Of a DNA stretch of 64,000 nt, positions 32,189 through 40,863 are shown piece after piece (the first letter of the stretch is position 1; every line of letters begins with the position of its first letter). Made by a program: the position numbers and the translations under genes. Under the pieces are notes generated by a model. That model saw only the letters and a program-made list of their open reading frames with translations, did not search any database and was not told the DNA's origin. The DNA comes from VRUE01 sp963715455 (GTDB lineage: Bacteria; Actinomycetota; Thermoleophilia; Solirubrobacterales; 70-9): assembly GCA_963715455.1 (NCBI GenBank), contig OY970245.1, positions 248,001 to 312,000 of the forward strand. The letters are read 5' to 3'.

Positions 32189-35124
32189 GTGAGCTGGTCG
32201 ACCACTCTGGAGAAATGGGTCCGGCGGGAAGCGCTCCTGGTGACTTTCTTGGGTGTGCTGACCGCGATTGCAACCCTTTCCGCGATCGTCGGCTGGACGG
32301 CGGTCTGGGTCGCCGCGGTGGGGCTTGGGATCGCGGGGGCCGCAAGTCGCTTTGCGATCAGGCTGCGGCGGACCCAGCTCGAAGACGAGCGCGAGCAGGC
32401 GGCGTTGGACCGCCGCGTCCGCACGGCAGTCGCACCCATCCAAGCGATCCCCGCCACCGAGATCGGCGTCGACCCCGCCGCTCAGGACATGCTGCCAGGC
32501 GGAGAGACACCCGACTACCTGCCACGCGCGGTGGATCCACAGGTCGAGGTCGCGCTGGAACGTGCGCTGGATGGAAGCGGCCCCTGGCTGGTAGTCGTCC
32601 ACGGGCCGTCCAAGGTCGGGAAGTCACGGACCCTCTATGAGGCCCTGCGCAAGGTATGCAATCGAGGGGTCGAGCTGACCCTCGTCGCGCCCACCGATGG
32701 CGACTCGGTTCGCTCCCTCTTGGTTCCGGACGGGACCCTGCCTGAGACGGCTGGCCGAGTGGTTGTCTGGCTCGACGATCTCGAGACGTTCGTCGCAGAG
32801 GGGGTGAATCTGGACACTCTCCGCGAGTGGCACCGAAGGTCGGGTGCCGTCTTTGCCGCGACCTATGGTGGCAAGGGAAGCGAGCGCCTGGTTGGCTCTG
32901 GCACGGCTGCGCTGACCGTTCTCATCGACACCCTCCTCACGAACGGGACCGAGATTGGCCTGGGCCCGACCAGCTCGGTTGAGCTCGCACGACTGGATGC
33001 GCCGCTGTCCGAGGCGGATCGGCAGGCTCTGGAACAACACGGGCTAGCAGCGGCAATGGTGGGAGCGCGCGCCCTCGAGAGAAAGGTGGGGACCCGGCGG
33101 CACGCGCCCAGCGAGAGCGAATGCCCCGAGGGCGAGGCGATCGTGTCTGCCGCAATCGACTGGGCCCGGTGCGGGCGTACCGATCCAATCCCGAGGAAGG
33201 CGCTGAGGGACCTGTGGCCCCGATACCTCCAGACCGGGGCGACCACGGACGAAGCCTTCGAACGTGGCCTGGAGTGGGCCCTACTCCCAGTCACCGGCTC
33301 GATCTCCCTGCTCACAGGCACGGACGGCTACAGGCCCTACGACTACATAGTGCGTCTAGCCAGCGAACGCCCCGATGCAAGCCCTCCGCAAGAGGAGGCT
33401 TGGCAGGCCGCGCTCGACACGACCGACGTCGGGCAGGTGTTCAACGTCGGCACCGAGGCCAACTTCCTCGGGCAGGAGAGCCATGCGCTGGCCGCTATGA
33501 GGGTTGCCAGCCAGGCCCCCGACAAGCAAATGGCAAGCACGGCGACCGCCAACCTCGGCGTGCTGTTGCAGGAGCAGGGGGACCGCGAGGGGGCCGAAGA
33601 CGCTTACCGCAGGGCGATACGACAGGGCAACAGCACTGGCGCTACCAACCTCGGCGTGCTGCTGAACGAGCAGGGCGACTTGGCGGGAGCTGAGAGCGCT
33701 TACCGCCAGGGGGTGGAGCTGGGAGGTGGAATGGCTGCCTCCAACCTCGGCGTGCTGTTGCAGGAACAGGGGGACCGCGAGGGGGCCGAGAGCGCCTTCC
33801 GCCAAGCCGCCGAGCTGGGCGACGAGTACGGGGCGCTGTGCCTCGGTCTGCTGCTTGAGAAAAAGGGGGATCCGGCAGGAACGGAAGCTGCCTATCGCAG
33901 GGCCGCCGAGCTGGGCAGTGACGGCGTCGCCGCGCTGGGTGGGTTGCTGAAAGACCGCGGGGACCTCGCGGGAGCCGAGGACACTTACCGCAGGGCGATG
34001 GAGCTGGGCAGCAAGACTGGGCCCGCCGAGCTTGGCTCCCTACTGAAAGACCGCGGGGACCTCGCTGGGGCGGAGGCAGCGTTTCGCCAGGCAGCCGAGC
34101 GGGACAATGGCCATGGCGCATTTGAACTCGGCAAGCTGCTCCAGGAGCAGGGCGACCTGGAGGGGGCCGAGGGCGCCTACCGCAGGGCGATGGAGCTGGA
34201 TCACGGCATCGGTGCTGCCGCCCTCGGCGTACTCCTGAAGACCCGAGGGGACCCGGAGGGCGCGGAGGACGCCCATCACAGGGCGATGGAGCTGGGTCAC
34301 GGCGGGGGCGCCGCCAACCTCGGCGTGCTGCTGCTGGGCCGCGGTGACACCGAGGGCGCGGAGGCGGCCTTCCGCAGGGCGGCCGAGCTGGGCTACGACG
34401 GCGGTGCGTTGAACCTCGGCATGCTGCTGGAAGAGCAGCAAGACTTCACGGGGGCGGAAGACGCCTTCCGCTTGGCGGCAGAGCTTGGCAACGGCGGGGC
34501 TTCTGCCAGGCTCGGCTTCCTGTTGGAGGCCCGGAAAAACCCGGAGGCCGCTGCGGCTGCCTACCGCAGGGCGATCGAGCTGGGCAGCGGCGAGGGCGCA
34601 ACCAATCTCGGACTGATGCTGCAGATACAGGGTGACTTCGAGGGAGCGGCCAGCGCTTTCCGCGAAGCGATCGAGCTCGGCGACGGGCGCGGCGCTTTCA
34701 GCCTCGGCGCCCTGCTGGCGGAGAGCAACGACCCCGAGGGAGCGGAGGCGGCCTACCGTAGGGCGATTGTGCTGGATCAAGGCGATGCCGGCGGGAATCT
34801 CGGTGTGCTGCTGCTCGAGCGGGAGATCTCGAGGGAGCGGAGGAGGCCTACCGTAGGGGAATCGAGCTGGGCAGCGGCCTGGCTGCGTACAACCTCGGCT
34901 TCTTGTTGAGAGACCGGGGGGACGAGGCCGGCACAGAGGCAGCCTGGCAGACGGCCGCTGAGCTAGGTAGCGGCGAAGGCGCGTACAACCTCGCGCATCT
35001 CCTTGCGGAACAAGGCGACATCGAAGGAGCCCGCCGCGCCTTGAAGATGGCGATCGACTCGGGGCACGAGGAGGCAGCCGCCCGGGCAACCAGGGACCTC
35101 GCCGAACTGGCCGTCAGGGAGTAG
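32189..35124 (+). CDS. membrane-anchored P-loop NTPase with TPR/Sel1-like repeats, frameshifted
   Basis: Starts at a GTG at 32189. Two membrane helices (about 15-55) are followed by a P-loop domain: Walker A HGPSKVGKSRT and Walker B VVVWLDDLE, and a winged/helical middle part. From about residue 450 there are some 16 repeats of about 33 residues of the form NLGVLLxEQGDxEGAExAYRRAxELG. At 34821-34823 (GGG) one base appears missing: the first frame ends at 34909 while the repeats continue in the +1 frame to 35124. I join both. The layout resembles STAND-type switches with repeat sensors. Function unknown; defence or signalling is an inference. Confidence 0.7.
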
Positions 35125-35135
35125 GGTCCCGATCG

Positions 35136-35573
35136 ATGGAGGCGGCGGCGGTCTCACGCCCGCAGTGGACCTTCGCCCAGTGGGCGATCGTGGTCGTGGC
35201 CGTGTTCCAGCTCGCCTGGGCGACCGCAGGGCTGATCGCCGAGCCGAGCTTCGACTTCGGCGAGGGCGCGGCGACCGAGCGCGTGCTGGGCGTCGACTTC
35301 AATGGCGTCCATGCCCTCTCCGGCTTCCTGCTCTTCGGCCCGGCCTTCTTCTTCGCCACCAAGCCGCGCTGGGCGGTGCTCTACGCGATCTATGTCGCCG
35401 TGGCCCTGATCGTCACCGGCGTCTGGTCGATCTTCTCGACCAGCCCTGCGGGCGTCTTCACCTTCCCCAACAACGAGGCCGACGCCATCCTCCACATCAC
35501 CACCGGCGTCGTCTTCGCCGCGATCGCCGCGATCCAGCTCGGCCTCCGCGAAACCTCGTTTTTGCGCCCATAG
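35136..35573 (+). CDS. DUF4383 membrane protein
   Basis: 145 residues with four membrane helices (about 15-35, 58-75, 82-102, 118-138). The pattern FNGVHALSGFLLFGPAFFFA and ILHITTGVVFAAIA matches the DUF4383 family common in actinobacteria. Function is unknown. It follows the repeat protein by 11 bases. Its stop codon lies in the loop of the stem-loop at 35547. Confidence 0.75.
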   Translation: MEAAAVSRPQWTFAQWAIVVVAVFQLAWATAGLIAEPSFDFGEGAATERVLGVDFNGVHALSGFLLFGPAFFFATKPRWAVLYAIYVAVALIVTGVWSIFSTSPAGVFTFPNNEADAILHITTGVVFAAIAAIQLGLRETSFLRP

Positions 35574-35595
35574 GACACCAAAACGAGGTTTCGCG
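35547..35595. repeat. stem-loop element between convergent genes (CGCGAAAC-stem type)
   Basis: Perfect 16-bp stem CGCGAAACCTCGTTTT / AAAACGAGGTTTCGCG, loop TGCGCCCATAGGACACC. The stem start CGCGAAAC is shared with the element at 47940. A T-run in the stem would leave U5 on either transcript, so two-way termination is possible here. Confidence 0.88.
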
Positions 35596-36030
35596 TCAGA
35601 AGGCGCCGCTGGTGCCGGCGGCGCGGATGGCTAGGAAGAGGATTACTCCGCAGCTGACGGCCATGATGCCCATCTCGCGGCGGACGATGGCCAGGGCGAG
35701 GGACTGCTGCTGGTCGGCGGGGAGTGATTCGAAAGCGACGTCGCCCAGCTCGCGTTCGGCGGCGCCGGCGCGGGCGCCCTCGGCGAGCAGCGAGACGACC
35801 AGGGGCAGCGCTCCGTAGAGGTAGTGCAGGGAGTCGTCCGGTTCGTGGCCGGTGAAGACCAGCAGGCCGCCGAGCAGCGCCTGGACGAAGACGGCGCCCT
35901 GGGCGGCGCGCAGCAGGTACCAGAAGGGAATCGAGGCCTGGGAGCGCAGCCAGGCGACCCCGCCGAAGCCGAAAGCGGCGGCGTTGAGGAGGATCACGGC
36001 GCAGCCGACGACGAGATGGACGACGGCCAC
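35596..36030 (-). CDS. uncharacterised small membrane protein
   Basis: 144 residues with four likely helices (about 5-25, 40-60, 70-88, 118-138) and a short acidic stretch between the third and fourth. I do not recognise the family. It faces the nuo operon with a 155-bp divergent gap and converges on the DUF4383 gene, stop immediately after the hairpin. Confidence 0.6.
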   Translation of the reverse strand: MAVVHLVVGCAVILLNAAAFGFGGVAWLRSQASIPFWYLLRAAQGAVFVQALLGGLLVFTGHEPDDSLHYLYGALPLVVSLLAEGARAGAAERELGDVAFESLPADQQQSLALAIVRREMGIMAVSCGVILFLAIRAAGTSGAF

Positions 36031-36111
36031 GGCTATTTCCTCCTAGAAGGGTCGGGATTCGGCTTGCTGATGCGGAATATCACTATGTAGCAATCTGTTA
36101 CAAGGTGGGTG

Positions 36112-36153
36112 TATAAAGGCGTCAGCAGGCGTGAAGTGAGACGAAGGCGTCTC
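36112..36153 (+). promoter_or_regulatory. nuo operon promoter/leader: -10 box and small hairpin
   Basis: TATAAA at 36112-36117 is the best -10 in the gap, with CTGTTACA upstream as a loose -35. Twenty bases further, GAGACG-AAGG-CGTCTC (36138-36153) folds into a 6-bp leader hairpin. nuoA starts 32 bases after it. Confidence 0.4.
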
Positions 36154-36185
36154 GCGAGCCGCCGGCGCCAAACCCGGTCTCTCCA

Positions 36186-36563
36186 GTGCTGAAGAGCTAC
36201 CTGCCGATCCTCGTCTTCGCCTTCCTCGGCGTCACCGTTGGGGGGGCTTTCGCGATGCTCAATCACGTGATCGGGCCGAAGCGCCCGCGGCGGCCGACCG
36301 CGGCGAGCCTACGCCAGGGCGAGCCATATGAGTCCGGCATCCCGGTGCAGGCCTCCCACGGACTCCGCTTCGGGGTCAGCTTCTACCTGATCGCGATGCT
36401 TTTCATCCTCTTCGACATCGAGGTCGTCTTCCTCTACCCGATCGGCGTCATCCTCGAGGACGCCGACAGCCTCTTCGTGCTCGGCGAGCTGGTCACCTTC
36501 GTCGTCCTGCTGCTCGTCGCCTTCGTCTACGTCTGGCGCAAGGGGGCACTGGATTGGAAATAG
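36186..36563 (+). CDS. nuoA: NADH-quinone oxidoreductase subunit A
   Basis: 125 residues from a GTG. Three membrane helices; the loop QGEPYESGIP carries the conserved E-x-Y-E-S-G-x-P of subunit A, and LFDIEVVFLYP carries the conserved D-x-E-x-x-F. In complex I this subunit lies at the joint of the membrane and peripheral arms beside NuoH. First gene of a 14-gene nuo operon; overlaps nuoB by 10 bases if nuoB starts at the TTG. Confidence 0.95.
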   Translation: MLKSYLPILVFAFLGVTVGGAFAMLNHVIGPKRPRRPTAASLRQGEPYESGIPVQASHGLRFGVSFYLIAMLFILFDIEVVFLYPIGVILEDADSLFVLGELVTFVVLLLVAFVYVWRKGALDWK

Positions 36564-37222
36564 AGCGACAGACGATGCGCGAGCGCCAGCTGCGCGCCCG
36601 CGACATGCTCCGCGGCGACCTCGAGGGCGACGAGCTGGAGCGCTACGTCGAGCAGAAAGTGGTGATGACCAACTTCGAGAAGATGCTCGGCTGGGCGCGC
36701 TCGAACTCGATCTTCCCGCTCACCTTCGGACTGGCCTGCTGCGCGATCGAGGCGCCGATCTCGATCGTCACGGCGCGCTACGACCTGGCCCGCTTCGGTG
36801 CCGAGGCGCTGCGCGCTTCCCCGCGCCAGGCGGACATGATCATCCTCTCGGGTCGCGTCTCGATCAAGATGGCGCCGGTTGTCCGGCGCCTCTACGACCA
36901 GATGCTGGAGCCGAAGTGGGCGGTCTCGATGGGCGCCTGCTCCTCGAGCGGCGGCATGTTCTCCAACTACGCCGTCGTCCAGGGCGCCGACAAGTTCATG
37001 CCGATCGACCTGCACATCCCCGGCTGCCCGCCGCGGCCGGAGGCGGTGCTCTACGGCTTCACCAAGCTGCAGCGCAAGATCCAGGGCAACCCCGACCAGG
37101 GTTGGCGGACGCGCTACGACGCCGCCGGCACTGAGGAGTGGGCGCGGGGCGGGCCGCGCAGCGAACCCAGCGCGGAGGCGGCGGAGGCCTACCTCGCCGC
37201 ACGGGAGCTGATCGGTGCCTGA
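36554..37222 (+). CDS. nuoB: NADH-quinone oxidoreductase subunit B
   Basis: 222 residues from TTG 36554; ATG 36575 is an alternative that removes the overlap with nuoA. It holds the N2 [4Fe-4S] cluster with the tandem Cys of LACCAIE, the Cys of MGACSSSGGMF, and the Cys of PGCPPRPEA. N2 is the last cluster before quinone. A C-terminal Ala/Glu-rich tail of about 35 residues is longer than in E. coli. Confidence 0.95.
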   Translation: MEIERQTMRERQLRARDMLRGDLEGDELERYVEQKVVMTNFEKMLGWARSNSIFPLTFGLACCAIEAPISIVTARYDLARFGAEALRASPRQADMIILSGRVSIKMAPVVRRLYDQMLEPKWAVSMGACSSSGGMFSNYAVVQGADKFMPIDLHIPGCPPRPEAVLYGFTKLQRKIQGNPDQGWRTRYDAAGTEEWARGGPRSEPSAEAAEAYLAARELIGA

Positions 37223-37733
37223 CGCCCCCGGACTGGAGCTGATCCGGGGGGAGATCGAGCAGGACCACCCCGGCGCGATCCTCGACAGCGGCTTCGAGCA
37301 GGAGCGAGCCAGCCTGGCGATCGACCCGGCGCAAGTGCTGGCGGTCCTCACCTGGCTGCGCAAGTCCCCCGGCCACGAATACGCCTTCCTTTCGAGCCTG
37401 CATGCGGCCGACTACCTCCCAGCTCAACCCCGCTTTGCAGTCCACTACGAGCTGTTGAACCGAAATCGAGTCGAGCGGATCCGGATCAAGGCGCTGCTCG
37501 CCGACCCGGGTGAGGACGCGCTGCCGGAGATCGACTCCTGCGTCGAGCTCTTCCCGACGGCCGAGTTCCAGGAGCGCGAAGCCTTCGACTTCTTCGGGAT
37601 CGTCTTCAGGGGGCATCCCGACCTGCGGCGGATCTTGCTGCCCGAGGACTACGTGGGGTGGCCCCAGCGGAGGGACTTCCCCGTTGGCGGCGAGCCCGTG
37701 ACCTTCACCTACAACGAGCGCAACTATGGCTGA
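37215..37733 (+). CDS. nuoC: NADH-quinone oxidoreductase subunit C
   Basis: 172 residues from GTG 37215, overlapping nuoB by eight bases. The 30-kDa subunit signature EREAFDFFGIVFRGHPDLRRIL and the ending PEDYVGWPQRRDFP are present. Peripheral-arm scaffold next to NuoD and NuoB; separate here, not fused to NuoD as in E. coli. Confidence 0.93.
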   Translation: MPDAPGLELIRGEIEQDHPGAILDSGFEQERASLAIDPAQVLAVLTWLRKSPGHEYAFLSSLHAADYLPAQPRFAVHYELLNRNRVERIRIKALLADPGEDALPEIDSCVELFPTAEFQEREAFDFFGIVFRGHPDLRRILLPEDYVGWPQRRDFPVGGEPVTFTYNERNYG

Positions 37734-38916
37734 GCTGACCGAGGACCGCACAACCGAGGTCATGACCGTGAACATCGGGCCGCACCACCCAGCCACGCAC
37801 GGCGTGCTGCGCCTCGTCGTCGACCTCGAAGGCGAGGTGGTCAAGGACCTGAAACCGATCATCGGTTACGTCCACACGGGGATCGAAAAGTCCTGCGAGG
37901 ACAAGAGCTACTGGAAGGTCATCCCCTTCGTCGAGCGCATGGACTACGTCTCCTACTTCTTCCAGATGGAGGCTTTCTGCGGCGCGGTCGAGCGGCTGAT
38001 CGAGCTGGAGATCCCACCCCGAGCCAGGTACCTGCGGACGATCTTCCTCGAGCTCAACCGCATCCACTCGCATCTCGTCTGGCTGGGGACGACGGCGCTC
38101 GACCTCGGCGCGATCTCGATGCTCTGGTACTGCTTCCGCGAGCGCGACCGCATCCTCGACCTCTTCGAGATGGCGGCCGGCCAGCGCATGCACACGCGCT
38201 ACTTCCAGGTGGGCGGCGTGATCGAGGACATCCCGCTGGGCTTCGAGGCGAAGCTGCGCGAGTTCATCGCCGAGATGCCGGTGCGGGTCGGCCAGTACCA
38301 GGCGCTGCTCGACCGCAACGAGGTCTTCCTCTCGCGCACCAAGGGGACCGGGATCGTTTCGCGCGAGCGCCTGCTGGAGCTGGGCGTCACCGGGCCGCTG
38401 CTGCGGGCCGCCGGCGAGCCCTGGGACCTGCGCAAGGCCTTCGACTACCTCGCCTACCCGGAGATGGACTTCAAGATCCCGGTGGGCACGGTCGGCGACA
38501 ACTACGACCGCTACCGGGTGCGGGTGGCGGAGATGGTCGAGTCGACCCGGATCGTCGAGCAGGCGCTGGACGCGCTGCCCGAGGGGCCCTTCATCGCCGA
38601 CGACCGCAAGTACGTGCTGCCGCCGCGCTCGGAGCTCTCGACCTCGATGGAGTCGCTGATCCACCACTTCAAGCTCGTCACCGAGGGCTACCGCGTGGGC
38701 CCCGGCGAGATCTACTACGCGATCGAGTCGCCGCGCGGCGAGCTGGGCTGCTTCGTGCTCGCCGACGGCTCGGCGAAGCCGGCACGGGTGCACTACCGCG
38801 ATCCCTCCTTCGTCAACCTGCAGGCCTTCAAGGACATGTCGGTCGACAGCTACGTGGCCGACATGATCTGCTCGCTGGGGATGCTCGACCCGATTCTGGG
38901 GGGGGTGGATCGGTGA
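37726..38916 (+). CDS. nuoD: NADH-quinone oxidoreductase subunit D
   Basis: 396 residues. The 49-kDa subunit: NIGPHHPATHGVLRL contains the quinone-site His-Pro-x-x-H, GYVHTGIEKSCE follows, and the Tyr/His pair near the N2 cluster is as expected. It forms the quinone cavity together with NuoB. Overlaps nuoC by eight bases and nuoE by four. Confidence 0.96.
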   Translation: MAELTEDRTTEVMTVNIGPHHPATHGVLRLVVDLEGEVVKDLKPIIGYVHTGIEKSCEDKSYWKVIPFVERMDYVSYFFQMEAFCGAVERLIELEIPPRARYLRTIFLELNRIHSHLVWLGTTALDLGAISMLWYCFRERDRILDLFEMAAGQRMHTRYFQVGGVIEDIPLGFEAKLREFIAEMPVRVGQYQALLDRNEVFLSRTKGTGIVSRERLLELGVTGPLLRAAGEPWDLRKAFDYLAYPEMDFKIPVGTVGDNYDRYRVRVAEMVESTRIVEQALDALPEGPFIADDRKYVLPPRSELSTSMESLIHHFKLVTEGYRVGPGEIYYAIESPRGELGCFVLADGSAKPARVHYRDPSFVNLQAFKDMSVDSYVADMICSLGMLDPILGGVDR

Positions 38917-39539
38917 GCCCCGTCGACGGTCCCGGCATCGTCAATCCAGACCTGCCGGTGGATCGCGCGGTCACCGAGGGCCGCGTTCCAGACCGCACGC
39001 CGGAGCAGATCCCTGAGCTGCACGAAGTCGACTGCCCGCCGGAGCTGCGCGAGCGGATCGAGGAGCTGATGTCGCGCTACCCGGATCGCAAGTCGGCCTC
39101 GATCCCGGCGCTCTGGGCGGTGCAGCGGCTCTACGGCTGGTGCACGCCGGAAGGCATCCGCCAAGCCGCCGCGGTGATGCGGGTTACGCCGGCCTACCTG
39201 GAGTCGGTGGCGAGCTTCTACGACCTGCTGCACACCGACCCGGTCGGCACCCACAAGGTCGCGGTCTGCACCAACATCAGCTGTTGGATGCGCGGCGGCG
39301 ACGAGCTGCTCGACGCCTTCCGCGCGGCGGCCGGCGAGGACGAGAGCTTCTTCGTCACCGGCTTCGAGTGCCTCGGCGCCTGCGACATCGCGCCGATGGC
39401 CTCGATCGACGAGCGCTACTTCGGACCGCTGGAGGCGGCCGAGGCGGCGACGGCGATCGGGCAGCTGCGCGCCGGTGCCGAGGTACTGCCCGAGAAGGCG
39501 CTGGAGAAGCGCCCGCTGCCGGGAGGCCCCGATGCCTGA
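38913..39539 (+). CDS. nuoE: NADH-quinone oxidoreductase subunit E
   Basis: 208 residues from a GTG. Thioredoxin-like [2Fe-2S] protein with Cys set CTNISC and CLGAC (N1a cluster), and an N-terminal helical region CPPELRERIEELMSRYP. An additional 30-residue N-terminal leader and a charged C-terminal tail are present. Part of the NADH-oxidising tip with NuoF and NuoG. Overlaps nuoF by eight bases. Confidence 0.93.
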   Translation: MSPVDGPGIVNPDLPVDRAVTEGRVPDRTPEQIPELHEVDCPPELRERIEELMSRYPDRKSASIPALWAVQRLYGWCTPEGIRQAAAVMRVTPAYLESVASFYDLLHTDPVGTHKVAVCTNISCWMRGGDELLDAFRAAAGEDESFFVTGFECLGACDIAPMASIDERYFGPLEAAEAATAIGQLRAGAEVLPEKALEKRPLPGGPDA

Positions 39540-40863
39540 GACGCGGATGCTCTTGAAGAACGCCGAAGACCCGGCGCTGCGCACACTGGCCGCCTACAAG
39601 GGTTACGGCGGCTACGCGACGCTGGGGAAGGCCTACCGAGAGATGGAGGCCGATGAGATTCTTAAAGAGCTCGAAGAGTCGGGGCTGCGCGGCCGCGGCG
39701 GCGCCGGCTTCTCGATGGGAAAAAAGGCGAGCTTCCTGCCGCGCGGCGGTGGTGTCGACAAGTACCTCTGCTGCAACGCTGACGAGTCCGAGCCGGGGGC
39801 CTTCAAGGACCGCGAGCTGATGCAGCGCAATCCGCACCAGCTGATCGAGGGGATCGCGATCGCCTCGCTGGCGGCCGACATCGGCCACGCCTTTATCTTC
39901 ATTCGCGGCGAGTACGACTCGCAGGCCGACATCCTCGACGCCGCGGTCGCGGAAGCGTATGAGGCCGGCTACCTGGGCAAGGACATCCTCGGCACCCACC
40001 GCGACCTGGAGCTGGTCGTCCACCGCGGCGCCGGCGCCTACATCTGCGGCGAGGAGACGGCGCTGCTCGACGCGCTCGAGGGCAAGCGCGGCAACCCGCG
40101 GCTGAAGCCGCCCTTCCCGGCGGTGCAGGGCCTCTACGGCGGGCCGACGCTGATCAACAACGTCGAGACGCTCTCCAACGTGCCGCACATCGTCCGTAAC
40201 GGCGCCGAGTGGTTCCGCGGCTTCGGGACGGAGCAGTCGCCGGGGACCAAGGTGGTCTCGGTCTCCGGCTGCGTGCAGCGCCCCGGCAACTACGAGGTCG
40301 AGCTGGGCATCCCGACGCGCGAGCTGATCATGGACCTCGCCGGCGGGCCGCTGGAGGGCCGCGAAGTAAAGGCCTTCTACCCGGGTGGCTCCTCCTCGCC
40401 GGTGCTCACCGCCGAGGAGGGCCTCGACCTTCCCTACAGCTTCGAGGCGATGGGCGAAGCCGGCTCGATGCTCGGTTCGGGCTCGATCATCGTCGCCGAC
40501 GACTCGGTCTCGATCCCCCACATGGCGCTGCGCACGGCGCGCTTCTACCACCACGAGTCCTGCGGCAAGTGCACCCCCTGCCGCGAGGGCACCAACTGGA
40601 CGGTGAAGATGCTCGAGCGGGTGGTGCGCGGCGAGGCGACGCCGATGGATCTCGACATCGTCGCCTCGGTGCAAGAGAACATCATCGGCCACTGCCTCTG
40701 CGTGCTGGGCGACTCGATGGCGATGCCGGTCGGGGCGATGGTGCGCAAGTTCCGGGGGGAGTTCGAGCAGGTGATCGCCGATGCCGGTGGCGAGCAGCTC
40801 GATGACGAGGCGCGGCTCTCCGTCGTCCAGGCCACTCCCGAGACCCTGGGGGCGGCGACGTGA
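39532..40863 (+). CDS. nuoF: NADH-quinone oxidoreductase subunit F
   Basis: 443 residues from the ATG at 39532 (MPETRMLLKN). FMN/NADH loop RGRGGAGFSMGKKASFLP, CNADESEPGAFKDRELM, and the N3 cluster Cys ESCGKCTPCREGT plus a later Cys in HCLCVLGD. It takes hydride from NADH onto FMN and passes electrons to N3. Overlaps nuoG by four bases. Confidence 0.96.
   Translation: MPETRMLLKNAEDPALRTLAAYKGYGGYATLGKAYREMEADEILKELEESGLRGRGGAGFSMGKKASFLPRGGGVDKYLCCNADESEPGAFKDRELMQRNPHQLIEGIAIASLAADIGHAFIFIRGEYDSQADILDAAVAEAYEAGYLGKDILGTHRDLELVVHRGAGAYICGEETALLDALEGKRGNPRLKPPFPAVQGLYGGPTLINNVETLSNVPHIVRNGAEWFRGFGTEQSPGTKVVSVSGCVQRPGNYEVELGIPTRELIMDLAGGPLEGREVKAFYPGGSSSPVLTAEEGLDLPYSFEAMGEAGSMLGSGSIIVADDSVSIPHMALRTARFYHHESCGKCTPCREGTNWTVKMLERVVRGEATPMDLDIVASVQENIIGHCLCVLGDSMAMPVGAMVRKFRGEFEQVIADAGGEQLDDEARLSVVQATPETLGAAT

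Noticed and set aside
33540..35110. Periodic repeats that might be a CRISPR or minisatellite array
   Set aside because: The period is about 100 bp, units diverge at third positions and encode TPR-like repeats. No constant repeat with unique spacers.
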